The notes under the pieces: model-generated
Database searches by the model: none
What the model was told of the DNA's origin: nothing
Seen by the model: the letters and a program-made list of their open reading frames with translations, nothing else
Part shown: in pieces, positions 53,530 through 64,000 of the stretch
How positions within the stretch are numbered: position 1 is the first letter of the stretch
Layout: every line of letters starts with the position of its first letter
Position numbers and translations under genes: made by a program
NCBI GenBank assembly: GCA_034509425.1
Contig: JAVTVJ010000072.1
Coordinates: 1,860,001-1,924,000 of the forward strand
Length of the DNA: 64,000 nucleotides
Direction of reading: 5' to 3'
Source: Eopsaltria australis
Taxonomy: Eukaryota > Chordata > Aves > Passeriformes > Petroicidae

Positions 53530-53657
53530 ACAATGCTCTCATGCACATGTTGTGACTCTTGGGGTGTCCTGTGTAGCACCAGGAGTTGGCCTCAATGATC
53601 CTTGTAGGCCTTTTCCAGCTCAAATTTTTTCCAACTGTGACTCTGTAAATCTGTAGG
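53530..53657 (+). mobile_element. Short CR1 LINE 3' end, sense
   Basis: GGGGTGTCCTGTGTAGCACC, AGGAGTTGGCCTCAATGATC and CTTGTAGGCCTTTTCCAGCT are the forward CR1 3' terminus, followed by a decayed tail (TGACTCTGTAAATCTGTAGG). Confidence 0.88.
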
Positions 53658-55589
53658 ACTGCATATCCTTGATAATCTTTTTATCTCTACAGAGCAAACT
53701 AGGGAAAACATGTAAGGCACCTAGTAAAAAGCAGTTGTTTCTGTAGCTAGCTGACAGCCCCAGATCTGTTTGTCAGATGGTGGCGTTTCATAATTCACAT
53801 CCTATTCCTTTGGCATCCATAAATGATGAAGTTGGTCACAGAGTTTTGACATAAAAATTTGTACACTGTTTAGGAAACTATATTGGATTCTTTCTTATTG
53901 CAACAATGTGGGACAGAGGCTAGAGAGAAAAGAAGTCAAAATTAAGTTGAAGAATAATACTGTAATATTTCATCATAGTTTACATGTTCAAAGCACTTTG
54001 GTAACTTCTGTTACTGTAAAAATGTCTATCATAAAGCTGCTCAGTATTTTATAAGGGTTTTAGTAGTTAAATGGTAAATATCATAAAAAGAAATAATGGT
54101 TTACCATTTAAAAAGTAATTTTAAGGATGAACACTATTAAATATAAATTTTAAATTGGAGCATTGTGTATATCTATCTCTACATGTGATGTTTTAGCCTC
54201 AGGAGCTGAAAACCTGTAGCTCTGTTGTGTGAAACCTCTGAATAACTTTCTGGTTACATGGGAAAAAAAGATAAATAGTAATCAGTTTGCATTGTTTATT
54301 TGAGTTAATATTTAATATGCATTATGACTTCCTAAAATAAACTGCTTGAAGTAATTCATTATGGAAAGATAATTGGTTTATAATTTTACTGTGTCCTGTA
54401 TGTTCATGCTGGTACTAATCAAAGAAAAATTATAATAGGAATTTTGCCCTAATTTGAAACAAAATTTTCATGTTGGTTTTTTTTCCCCTCAAACATCATA
54501 AACACAGGTTGTTTTATGAATACTTCAGAACATAAATATTCCTAATGAAAGACTTAAGCATCTTATACATCTTGTTTTCCTTCCTATTTATGTGAGAATA
54601 GGCAAATATTAATCACTGCTGAAAATTTTTTTTCAAGAGGTTAGAGAATCCTTAAGAGAGGAGTACTTGTTATGGCACAAAGATTTTTAAACTACTTAAT
54701 GTTTTCATTTGCCCCTCTTATCCCTTTGAACAGGTCACCTAAGTGGTATGAGGAGTTGCAGTTACACAGAGCTTCTGAGTAACTTTATGGTTTAAGTTGG
54801 TTGGATTGTTAAAATAATTTTTAGTATGAAGAAACAGTTTATGTTGCTTAGCCTGTAGTTAACTATAAGGGAGAAATTCAAATTTAGTCCTTTCCTGTTC
54901 AGTCATCATATAAAGACACAATAAACATACTTCTTAAGGTATAGTATTTGAGATGGGAAGTATTTGGTGTTCTTTCTCATGTGAATAGTCCTGTCTTACA
55001 CAGCTAGTCATTATCAGTTCAAGAGATTTGCTTCTGCTAAGACTCGTTAAAAATGATTTTGGAATTGGTGCACATATTTCTCTGAAATTAAGGGTAAATG
55101 AAATGCATTTGATGAGTTTTATTTCTGTACCAGTGCTGGCCAAGAAACTAGAAGCATACATATGGTTACATTGTGATATGGTTACACAGCCCATCTATAG
55201 TAAAAAAATCTTCTGTTATCTCGCACAAAAAACATCAAAACATTGTTTTGTATCTGTCTTACTGAGCAGAAAAAATGGCATTATTTGCATCTAAAGGTGA
55301 AGAGCTGAATTTGCTACTTGCATGTTGCTGTAGAAATTATGCACCATCATAGAAAGAAGTAAATGTTTTCTGTCTCACGAAGTAAACATTATTAAATTCT
55401 TGAATCATTAAAGTGGAAACAATTTAGTACTGTTTTGATAAATCTGGAGTATATGAGCACTAAGACTCTTCGTAAATCCATTGTAAATTCTAACTAGGAA
55501 AACATTCTATAAGCCAAATAGAAGATGGCTGTGCCACTGGTCACCGTCAGTGATTTTTTTATTGTTATAGTTTGGATTGGTTTGGTTGC

Positions 55590-55609
55590 GGGGGGGGCAG
55601 GGAGCAGGG
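55590..55609 (+). repeat. G-rich run with G-quadruplex potential
   Basis: Eight G residues (55590-55597) are followed by GGG at 55600-55602 and 55607-55609. Splitting the long run gives four G3 runs with short loops on the sense strand. Confidence 0.5.
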
Positions 55610-55714
55610 TGTTTGCTCTTTGCTTTTAATTGCCAGATTAGCGCTTTCCTGAAAAGAGCTAGTTAGCGTTGTAGAAACTCTCACCCTGGAACCTCTTGGG
55701 AAGTTCTGATTCAG

Positions 55715-56830
55715 TGATCTTCTCAGTACAGAGTCAACACTGAATTTAGACCAGGTTGCTGAAGGCTTTGTCTAGATGTGCCTTGAGAACCTCCAAGAAC
55801 AGAGATTATGCTTCCCCACTAGGCAATGTTTTATAGCGCTTAATTCTCCCGATTGTGAACATTCCTTTCTTTATGCCAAGTGAGATCCTCCCTCATTTTA
55901 ATTTTTGACCATGGCCTTTTATGCTTCTGTCACATATCTCAGTAAAGAGCTTAGGATAACCTCCTCTTACATAAAGGAAGGTTGCTGTTAGGTCCTGCTC
56001 CCCAGACAGGTATTTCCCACCGTGTACCATTGCAGGTGTTTATTCCTAGAAGCAGAATGTTGCATTTATCCATTTTGTATGTCATGAGCTTCCTGCTGGT
56101 CTATTCCTCCAGTCGGACCTCAAGTTTGTCCATGCTGCTCTCAAAGTTCTCCCAGATAGGATAAGAGGCAGCAGACACTAGTTGGAACAGAGGAATTTTG
56201 GATTAAATGCAAAGATTTATGTTTCTGATCCATGTGCATAGAAGTGGCTTTCAAGACAACTTCCTCCATGATTTTGCCAGGCGCCAAAGAAAGACTTACT
56301 ATCCTATCACCTTGCCTTTTTTTAAATGCCAGTGTAGTATTTTTTTTCCCTGTTATTGAGGACCTTAGCCAATCTCCATGCCATGCCAAATGGCAGACTT
56401 TCAGTGTCACCAGCAGGCTCTTGGCACCATCACATGCATCAGATTTATGAAGTCTTTTGCTATTTGGAAACCATTTGCTTCCAGTGTCTCTCCTCCTTGA
56501 ACCCTCCAGACACAAAACCCTGGGAGACCCTGTTGGGGAAGACTAACACAGAAGGTATCAGGTACCTTGATCTTGTCCATGCCGACGATTACTGATTTAG
56601 CAACAAACTTGTGGTTTCATTATTCATCTTCTGTTGTTAATGTAGCAATAGAAGCTGTTTTCATTGCCTTTGACACTGTTTGCACATCCCAACTTAAGCT
56701 CATTTTTAGCTTTCCTGACAGCACCCTTGTGTGTCCAGGCAGTATTTCTGCTTTCCTACTTCCACATCCTGTCCTCACTTCCATCACATGTACCTGTCCT
56801 TGCTACACTGGAGCTCAGTGGTGAGTTCCT
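55715..56830 (-). mobile_element. Ancient CR1 LINE, ORF2 and 3' region, antisense, with internal deletions
   Basis: In order along the plus strand: TAGACCAGGTTGCTGAAGGC (UTR side), CCACCGTGTACCATTGCAGG, TGCATTTATCCATTTTGTAT, CTATTCCTCCAGTCGGACCT, then upstream coding text CTTCCTCCATGATTTTGCCA and TTTCCTGACAGCACCCTTGT. This order fits a single old CR1 copy running from the 3' UTR to the part of ORF2 before the reverse transcriptase core, with several segments missing. The open frames here (for example 56515-56141 minus and 56567-56824 plus) are remnants or shadows. Confidence 0.75.
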
Positions 56831-59800
56831 CAAACTTTACTTGGTGCCCTAACATAAATAATCCTTGGCTTGTGGTCTGCACAGTATTAAAACCAGAGGA
56901 TTTTTTTCTGACTGATGCAACCTTTCTCCTGTGAGAACAGCTGAGAATAAAATGCTAAAAATAAATCAGTTAATTAGCCTTAATTTTCTTCATTTGAATT
57001 AGTTTTACAAATAAATCAGGTTTTGGAACATATGTCTGGAATTTTCTGGGAAGCTTCAGCTAGGTTTCCAGTGATAACTGAAACTCATCCATGCTTTTTG
57101 TAAAGTTCATGCAAGTAATACTCATTTACTGTAAAATTGAAGAGTTTTCAGTGTACTCTTTAATCCTGAGAAAAATTAGAAAAATATGGCCTATCTGGAA
57201 GACATTAGATAGAGGAGATGTAGCCTTTGTGTGTCTGTGTAACAGTTGATACTGTCTGTCATGAATTCAGAGCACTTGAAGTAAAAGCTGGATCTCATAA
57301 GGAGAAATCAGCTGAACACTGTTACAAGATAAGACAGCGATGTACGGATAGGCAGCAAAGCATATGGTGCCAGGAGCTTGATGCTGGGAACAGTCCCACT
57401 CTCTCTCTTCATTATTAATTTGGAAAGAATGCAAACATATGTTAACTTTTATTTTATATTTTTCTTTGTATAAATAGAACCTTATGAATTGAAGAATCTT
57501 GTACTTTACCAGTCAGGACAGAGGACAATGTGATTTGGCACAATTATATTTTTATTGGGGAAAAAAAGGCAGAATAGTACTTGACTTGGAAATGACAAAC
57601 TATTGTAATTAAGGGGAAATCAGGCCAAATTATTTATTTAAAGACAGAGACACTCATGTAGGAAATAATGGTACTATAAGGGACCCGTGGCATTCCTTCT
57701 CCCTGACAGCAGGATAAGAGTGCAGAGAGCTGTGTTCCCAAGGTCTCCACTCATGGATGAAGGGAGAAGGAACTACCCTTTGCTGCAAAGATGTGTTACT
57801 GTTTGTCAGAGAGGGGGAAAACAGGTCAAATTGGGATTTAAGGACAACTACTAGAATCTGTGATGGTATTGAGCAAATGTAGACTTTCTGCTTTTAGTGA
57901 TTTGTAATCAGTAAACTGAGTAATCTGTTCTGTGCTTAAATCACAGGTTGAGGGCTGAGTTCAAACTTTAGAGGGAGAAAATGAGAACTGGCATATGGCT
58001 TAATCTGTTACTAGTGTAAGGATGTTTTGGAAAGCTGGGACTATGGTTAAAGTGTTGTGGATTCTTAGGCAGAACAGAGGCTACAGGCAGCCATTGAATT
58101 TGGCCATTTTGCTGTGTGAAAATGCCATCTGAATACATTTAAAAACCTGAACAGTTATCAGGAGGACAGAAAGATCTGTCATGCAGCAGTTCATCAGCAC
58201 GAGCACAGGAGCAGCATAACTGGGGTTGTTTTACAGCAGCTCAGAATGCCAAGTGTGTTTCTTGCACTGATACTCTATCAGGCATCAAGTACTTGCCTGC
58301 CAGCACTGTGGTGAATGATTCTGGGGGATAGACAAGGAACCAGCATTTCTCTTATGTCTGCTGTCTGGGAAGGGCTGTATTTCAGCAACAGGTATCTTTG
58401 TGCCTAACAGTATGACTTTCTACTTTACTGCTTTCATTCTATGTGGAACAGTGGTTTGGGTTTCATCCTTAAAAAAACAATGAAAAAAAAAGGTAGAATA
58501 ATTTCAGAGCTGAAGCCCTGAGATTTACTTTCTTCACCTGTGTTTTCATGTACTTCTTTTAAAATTTTGTTCAAATAGTCTCAAAAAAGTAGAGAATATT
58601 TAAATAATGTCCTCTGCTTTATATGGGATTATGCTTGACATTTGCTTGATATTTGCTAGTATATCTTGCTGATTTTAGTCTCTACAGCATCTTAAAACTT
58701 TGCTTCTGTAATATATATTGAAAAAGTACTTCTTAGCATTCAGCAAGTAATGTTAGCTTTATATTTTATAAATATGAATTCACTAAATGTTAAATTAATG
58801 ATAATAAATACAAAATCAGAAAATGAATATATAATACCATTGTTGATACTGAATTGTTTTTGTTATTTTTAGTGAACCCTACAGAAAAATTTCACAGTCA
58901 TTACATACAGTGTTCCTGTTACAGTTCCTTCTGAAGACTGTTTTTTTCAAGAAACAGTGACTGCATAGTAAGCTGGACAGATGTTTACATAGTATATGTA
59001 ACATAGCACATGTGAGTCAGTTCACATAGGCATTGCTCTGGAATAATAACCATTCACTTAAGAAATTAATTCACAGTATAGGCAGTTACCTGTTCAGGAG
59101 TGTATGTCTAGGAAAACACATTCAAATTACAGATTTAATAAAAAAATTCTGATGTGATTTCATTTTCACTACGTACAGCTTTGCATTGCTTGAAGTCATG
59201 GAGCTGCTCTTTAAGGAGCTGTTGCTTGGCATCTTAAAACATCTTGCTGTGTTTGTGTCAAAGTGAGGGTAATACCTGAACAAGTTGGAAAATGGTACCT
59301 AAAAAAACTAGCATTGTAGTAAATAAGTGAAAGAAATTGATCAGCTGGAATAGCAATAGGCAAATAATTATTGGAAAGGCAAGCTTCATGTGCATTGCTT
59401 AATGAAGGTAATAGTCTTTATTTTAAGACATTATCCAGATAATCTTGTGATTTCTCTTTGTTAGTTTTACAGTTTTTGAGGTTAGCTTTAAAAAATTCAT
59501 TTTCTCCAGGCAGGTTAAAAAACTTGCTTGATACAATGCTTATTTTCAGTCTCTTATTTTGACTTTTTCTGTCATCTCTTTAGTTGTCTCTCCAAATGCC
59601 TCAAGCCAGTACTGCTCTGTCACTATGAAAATGTTAAAGTATCAGTAGGATTTTTACTCTTCAGGATGAGAATATCCAGACAGTTCAAAGAGTAGCAGGG
59701 ACCCAGTGTTCTCTCTAGTATTGTTATGGGTGAATTTTTGTGTCTTGATATTTCCTCTGGAGTCTCCTCTCCACATTTTCTGTGGAGACATCAGATCACA

Positions 59801-61879
59801 CCAACTTGATTCAGCAGGAAAGGAATAATGACAGTCCAAGCAATGAGCCAGGTTAGAATTACTTCTCTGATTTCTATGTGTTGTGATTTACTTGGGGTTA
59901 AAATAAAAATGTACTAACTTGTGGTTTCATCCAAGCTTGCAGCCAAGCATCATGCAGCAGTAGAGGTTCTGTGGAATAGAAAGTCTTGAAAATTTAACTT
60001 GGATTTAGTTGTTTACGTATGTGTAATTAATTTCCACATACTTCACTAAAGTAGACTAAAATACAGAAGATCAAGTGCGACCATATCAAAAAGGTCAAAG
60101 TCTTTTGAATCAGTGAGGCTTCTGTTCCTCAGAAATGTGTGCCAGCTCTGTACTGAGGGTTGCAGGTATTACCTAAAGTAACTCAACTGAAGTACAAGAG
60201 ATGGCACTCATGTTTCAAGATCACACGTAATTATCTTGATGTCTTTTCTCTCGCTGTGAATAGATGTTGGACAACATCAACTTGATAGAGATGGCATCAG
60301 TGCTGGAAATCCACAAAAGTGGCTCAGTAGTCTGCCTGGAAGCTTCTGTTTGAGTTTCTCAAAATATAAGAGTATGATTTCAGTAAAAACTGGTTACTAG
60401 AGGGTTGAAAAAGTAGCTAAAATACTACTGCTACTTGTCATTGATGATGGTCAGTAGACATCAATTTCAGCCTGTCTTTTTCTAATTTATATTCACTAAA
60501 TCACATATGCCACTGATCTCATTTTACTAAAGGCATTCACTAGTTATAATAAACTCAATTACAGTTTTTAAGTGTTTCAAGCTGTTTTTTAAACAGATTT
60601 AGATTAATTTAGGTAGTGGCTCTTGGCCATGCAACTCTTGAGTAACAAGAGACATTTTGACTCTTGACATGTTTAGTTCAATAGTCTAATAATCATACAA
60701 GTCATACAAAATCACTAAAGAGAAAGGATCCAGAGGCTAAATTCCCTAACTGACTTACTACTTCAGAATTTCCTGTTATGCTTTTAACTTCCCATATTTT
60801 TCCCTTTCCCCTTGTTTTTTTCACAGTGGTACTTTTTTTCAGAGGTTTCATAATATTCAGCTTTTGTAAATCATTTGTTTGTAAAGATTTGACAATTTCT
60901 GCTTTGGTAGGAAATCGCAAGTATTCATTAATCACTTTCCAGAGTGTTGTTCTCTAGATATCCTTATGCAGCTAAGATAAGAAAATTATGATTTGTTCAG
61001 CAAAGAGTTCTTAATGTGTCTCTCACTTTCACTTGTAGCACTGCTTCCTCCTCCTCCCAGCCTGTGCTTCCATCTCTTCAGGTTTTATCACTTCTGCAGG
61101 TGTGTGCCAGAAGCACATTCAGATACAGCCTTAGAATGATGCTGGGAAGGCAACAGGTGAGGGTAGCTTTGCCTTTTGAGTCAGCTTTGGAGCGCAGAAT
61201 GATGGTAGGGGAGTGCCAGCAAAGAGAGGGACTATCCAAAGGCCTGGCTCTTTCCTCATTGGCAAAGTCTAGTTTTCTTTGTTCCTTCTGTGAGATAATT
61301 AGTTAGCTCCTGTTGTAGCCTTACACTGAAATAATGATGTGCTCTTTCTGAGCATTTGGAAATGGTGTTAGGTAACTGTTAAGTCTCAGTTCAGATGTGA
61401 CTTCATTCTTAAACCAGACATTTTATCCATCTCAGTAAATTGATTTTTATTTTTGGCTCTTGGGATGAAATGAGAACAGCACAAAAATTGTTCAGGTTCT
61501 CCATTCATAGGTTCTTTTTGACTTTACACATTGCAAAACTACATTGCTGTTATCCTTGACCTCTCTGCAAATAATTCTTCCATTACTGACATATCTCATG
61601 GGTGTGATGAAATCAATGTAGATAGAACAACATCATTTCACAATGACTGTAGTGAGCTAAAGATCTAAGCCTGCTCTTGATTCAGGCTTCATTCTTCAAC
61701 TTCACTGGCTTGTGTTTTCAAAGATCTCAGAAGCACATCTTAAAAATGAACTTTCCTCGTATTTTTTGCTCATTTTTCCCTTTCTTCAGGCTTTGATAGG
61801 TGATTGATGCTACTATAGTCCTTTCCTTAGGGTGTTGTAAGGGAGCATTGATACTGCATTAGGTATCTTCACTACCCCT

Positions 61880-63345
61880 TTTATGAAGAAAGTATTTTCT
61901 TTCTTCTGTAGCTCCCTTACCTGAAGCTCAGTGAGACTGGGGGGTACTGTGGCCTTCATGTTTCACATTGGGATGTTGAGCCAAAGAACATTCTAGTCAC
62001 TTGTGGAGTGGGTCTTCATTTGCAAGAGCTCAAACAAGAGCTTGCACGCCATCAGAGGCAAGAGTTGCACTTTCTGTTACGGACTCCTTAAGCAGGAGTT
62101 TTACTGTTTGTCTTCATCAGTAGATGACCCACCCTGTACCATGTGCTATTCCATACCTTACATCTTTCACCCTTCCTGCCACCAGACCGCACTAATCAGT
62201 AAGAAGCTCAGTCATGACATTCGGGATTTGAAATGCTAACAGGTTGATTCTCTTAAGATTCAAATGAGCTTCTTGTGTCTAGTCTCATACAAGGGAGTCT
62301 CCACTCCCTAACGAATATGAAACCTCACTTTTTAGCCAAGCATCCTTGCACATTTGTCCATTTGCTGTCCTGTATGGCATACAAGTGCGTAATTACATGG
62401 AAGACCTTGATTCCAGCTTCCCATGTAGGATCCTAGATTTTTTCTCTAAAATCTTTCTCTTGCCTTTTCCCTGTGCTACTGGCAGCCATGGAGAGCAGAC
62501 ATGCAGGCTTCTCAGACCCAGTATTTCTTCCCTTGTGACCCACAACCTTTGTGCCCCTCGTATGACCTTTGCCTCCAGCAAGTAAGGGACTGTGTGGTGG
62601 TATCTGGTCTTGAAAACCCGTAGTTCCTTAGTGCCAATCCCTTTTCCCTTCATCATAGGTCCCTGGTTCCAGGACAGAAGGATATTTGGTGTTTGGATAG
62701 AAAGGTCTCAGCATGGCCTTCAGTGGTCTATTGCCATGTCCTCCTGCCAAATGATGGCATGGGCTTTAGCCTGCACTTGGATCTTGTTTCCTGAACTTCC
62801 TGAAAATCTACTCTCCAGCCTGATCATCCTCTTTCTCAGAGGACTTGGTTTCTGTGTTAGGAGAGCCAATTGCTCACCAGTGTCTCTGTAAATACTGCCT
62901 CTAACCTATGGATTGTGTTTCTCTTGAGTTCCTTTGGTCCAGCCCCCTCAGAAAAGCTTCCAGAGGTACTATCTTCATCATAGTGCATCAGGGGTGCTTT
63001 CCTACAGTTCAGGTGTTTGTACATGAGAGGTTCAACAAACATCTACTTGCTGGAGTTCTGTCTTTATTTATCATTCTGGATGGGTAACAGCAGTTCTTTA
63101 ATATAGTTTTTGTATGACAGTGGTTCACCTGACTGGCAGATTTCCAGTTGTTGCCAAATTGCCCCTGGATCCAAATGTCCATCTGTCTTCTCAGCTCACT
63201 TCCACTGATGTATCCAGGAGCTCTGCTCACTCTATACTAGGACTCATGTTACTTCCAGCAAGGGCCCCATTTCTAATTTCAGATTTTCAGCTGCATCTTC
63301 CTTCCCTTCCTTCTTCCTGCCACAGCCAGTGCATTACTAAGTAAA
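61880..63345. other. Unclassified pyrimidine-rich, ORF-rich patch
   Basis: This is about 1.5 kb, less AT-rich than its surroundings and pyrimidine-rich on the plus strand. Open frames of 60-99 codons lie on both strands (plus 62003-62239, 62346-62585, 62592-62891; minus 62656-62393, 63042-62857, 63230-63009). I recognise no protein motif, CR1 text, LTR ends or poly(A) tail. It may be an old unclassified transposon, a retroposed UTR or a non-coding exon region. Confidence 0.35.
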
Positions 63346-63837
63346 TATCTGTTGTTGATCTTACAAATATCAGAGATTTGACTGATTTCTTATTACTGCA
63401 AGAGGGTCAAAACAAAAACATGTAAATACTTTTGCACAAAACAATATATTCATTTAACGTATTTTAAATTACTGGAGAAAAACCTAGATTCTGTCTTTGA
63501 AAAATAGGAAGATCATTAAACAATATGGTCAAAACAGAATTTCTGATAGTTTTTATTTCAATTTAAACAAGCAGTTAACTCAGGGGATTTGTATTAGGGC
63601 CTTGTCTTTGAGCATCAATTATAAAACACACAAAATAGTAAAATATGGAAAATTTTCCATAGATCATCTGTTTTCTATGGGAAAATAGATCACGACTTTC
63701 ATACTTTAGCGAAATTATACCAAAACTAACTATGTCCTCTGATGAGGACTCAATCACACACACTCAAGGTCAAGTCACAGCTTGAGGTTACCTTGCCACC
63801 TTTATCCATAATGTGCATATTGCTACATGGTCACCCC

Positions 63838-63873
63838 ATTTTTTAAGAGCTTTCTATTTTTTAAGAGCTTTCT
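63838..63873 (+). repeat. Perfect 18-base tandem duplication
   Basis: ATTTTTTAAGAGCTTTCT occurs twice back to back with no mismatch, implying a recent duplication in the lineage or individual. Confidence 0.9.
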
Positions 63874-64000
63874 TGGAGTTGGCAAGGCTTGGGTGTGCCC
63901 AGATTTGATTGCTGGCCATTTCCCATTATTTTTTTCTGAACTGACACTAGGATTCTTAAATAAGTTGTTAGCAAGAGGATCAAATTGTTGACTGGAACAA

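Larger units (their letters stand above)
25716..64000 (+). other. CTNND2: Intron (5' part), at least 38 kb, after the second exon
   Basis: It begins GTGGGT and runs off the window. Recognised repeats are the CR1 pieces listed separately. The stretches 25716-33720, 34156-39827, 39913-46284, 48641-49789, 50986-53529, 53658-55714, 56831-61879 and 63346-64000 show only unique AT-rich sequence with short chance frames, simple repeats and small inverted repeats. I looked for the first armadillo-repeat exon and saw none. Confidence 0.8.

Noticed and set aside
56141..56934. Several overlapping frames on both strands
   Set aside because: They fall within an old CR1 copy and have no independent support.
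61039..61156. Possible extra CTNND2 exon (TTGTAG acceptor, CAACAG/GTGAGG donor, open in the frame set by 25715)
   Set aside because: The peptide has no resemblance to the armadillo start, and the exon is 118 bases, so it would leave the wrong phase for the known next exon. Probably a pseudo-exon.

Overview
The window is a stretch of vertebrate nuclear DNA, almost certainly avian. It is AT-rich and almost entirely intronic. Its recognisable interspersed repeats are nearly all CR1-type LINEs (chicken repeat 1 and older relatives). There are no operons, ribosome binding sites, tRNA or rRNA genes, CRISPR arrays or phage features.

Two exons can be supported, both on the plus strand: 6007-6201 and 25463-25715. 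They join in frame and encode the Ser/Tyr-rich segment just before the armadillo repeats of delta-catenin (CTNND2), a p120-catenin-family adhesion and synaptic protein. The coding part is 448 bases, under 1% of the window. The window opens inside the intron before the first exon, spans a 19.3 kb intron, and ends at least 38.3 kb into the next intron. No start codon, promoter, armadillo exon, stop codon or 3' UTR of the gene was found.

Region by region: 1-6006 is upstream intron with a G/T-rich tract about 330-460 bases before the first exon. 6202-25462 is intron with CR1 copies at 9.07-9.80, 13.53-14.27 and 23.84-23.98 kb, an ORF-rich unclassified patch at 10.4-13.0 kb and a trinucleotide microsatellite at 20.2 kb. 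25716-64000 is intron with CR1 pieces at 33.7, 39.8, 46.3-48.6, 49.8-51.0, 53.5 and 55.7-56.8 kb, and an ORF-rich unclassified patch at 61.9-63.3 kb. Most CR1 sequence lies antisense to the gene.

Most open frames over 60 codons are chance frames, intron read-through into an exon, or fragments of the decayed CR1 reverse transcriptase. I found no convincing novel system. The most useful leads are a competing in-frame splice acceptor 66 bases upstream of the second exon, a symmetric frame-preserving first exon, a head-to-head CR1 pair that could fold as double-stranded RNA in the pre-mRNA, a SOX-OCT composite motif, and the two unclassified patches.
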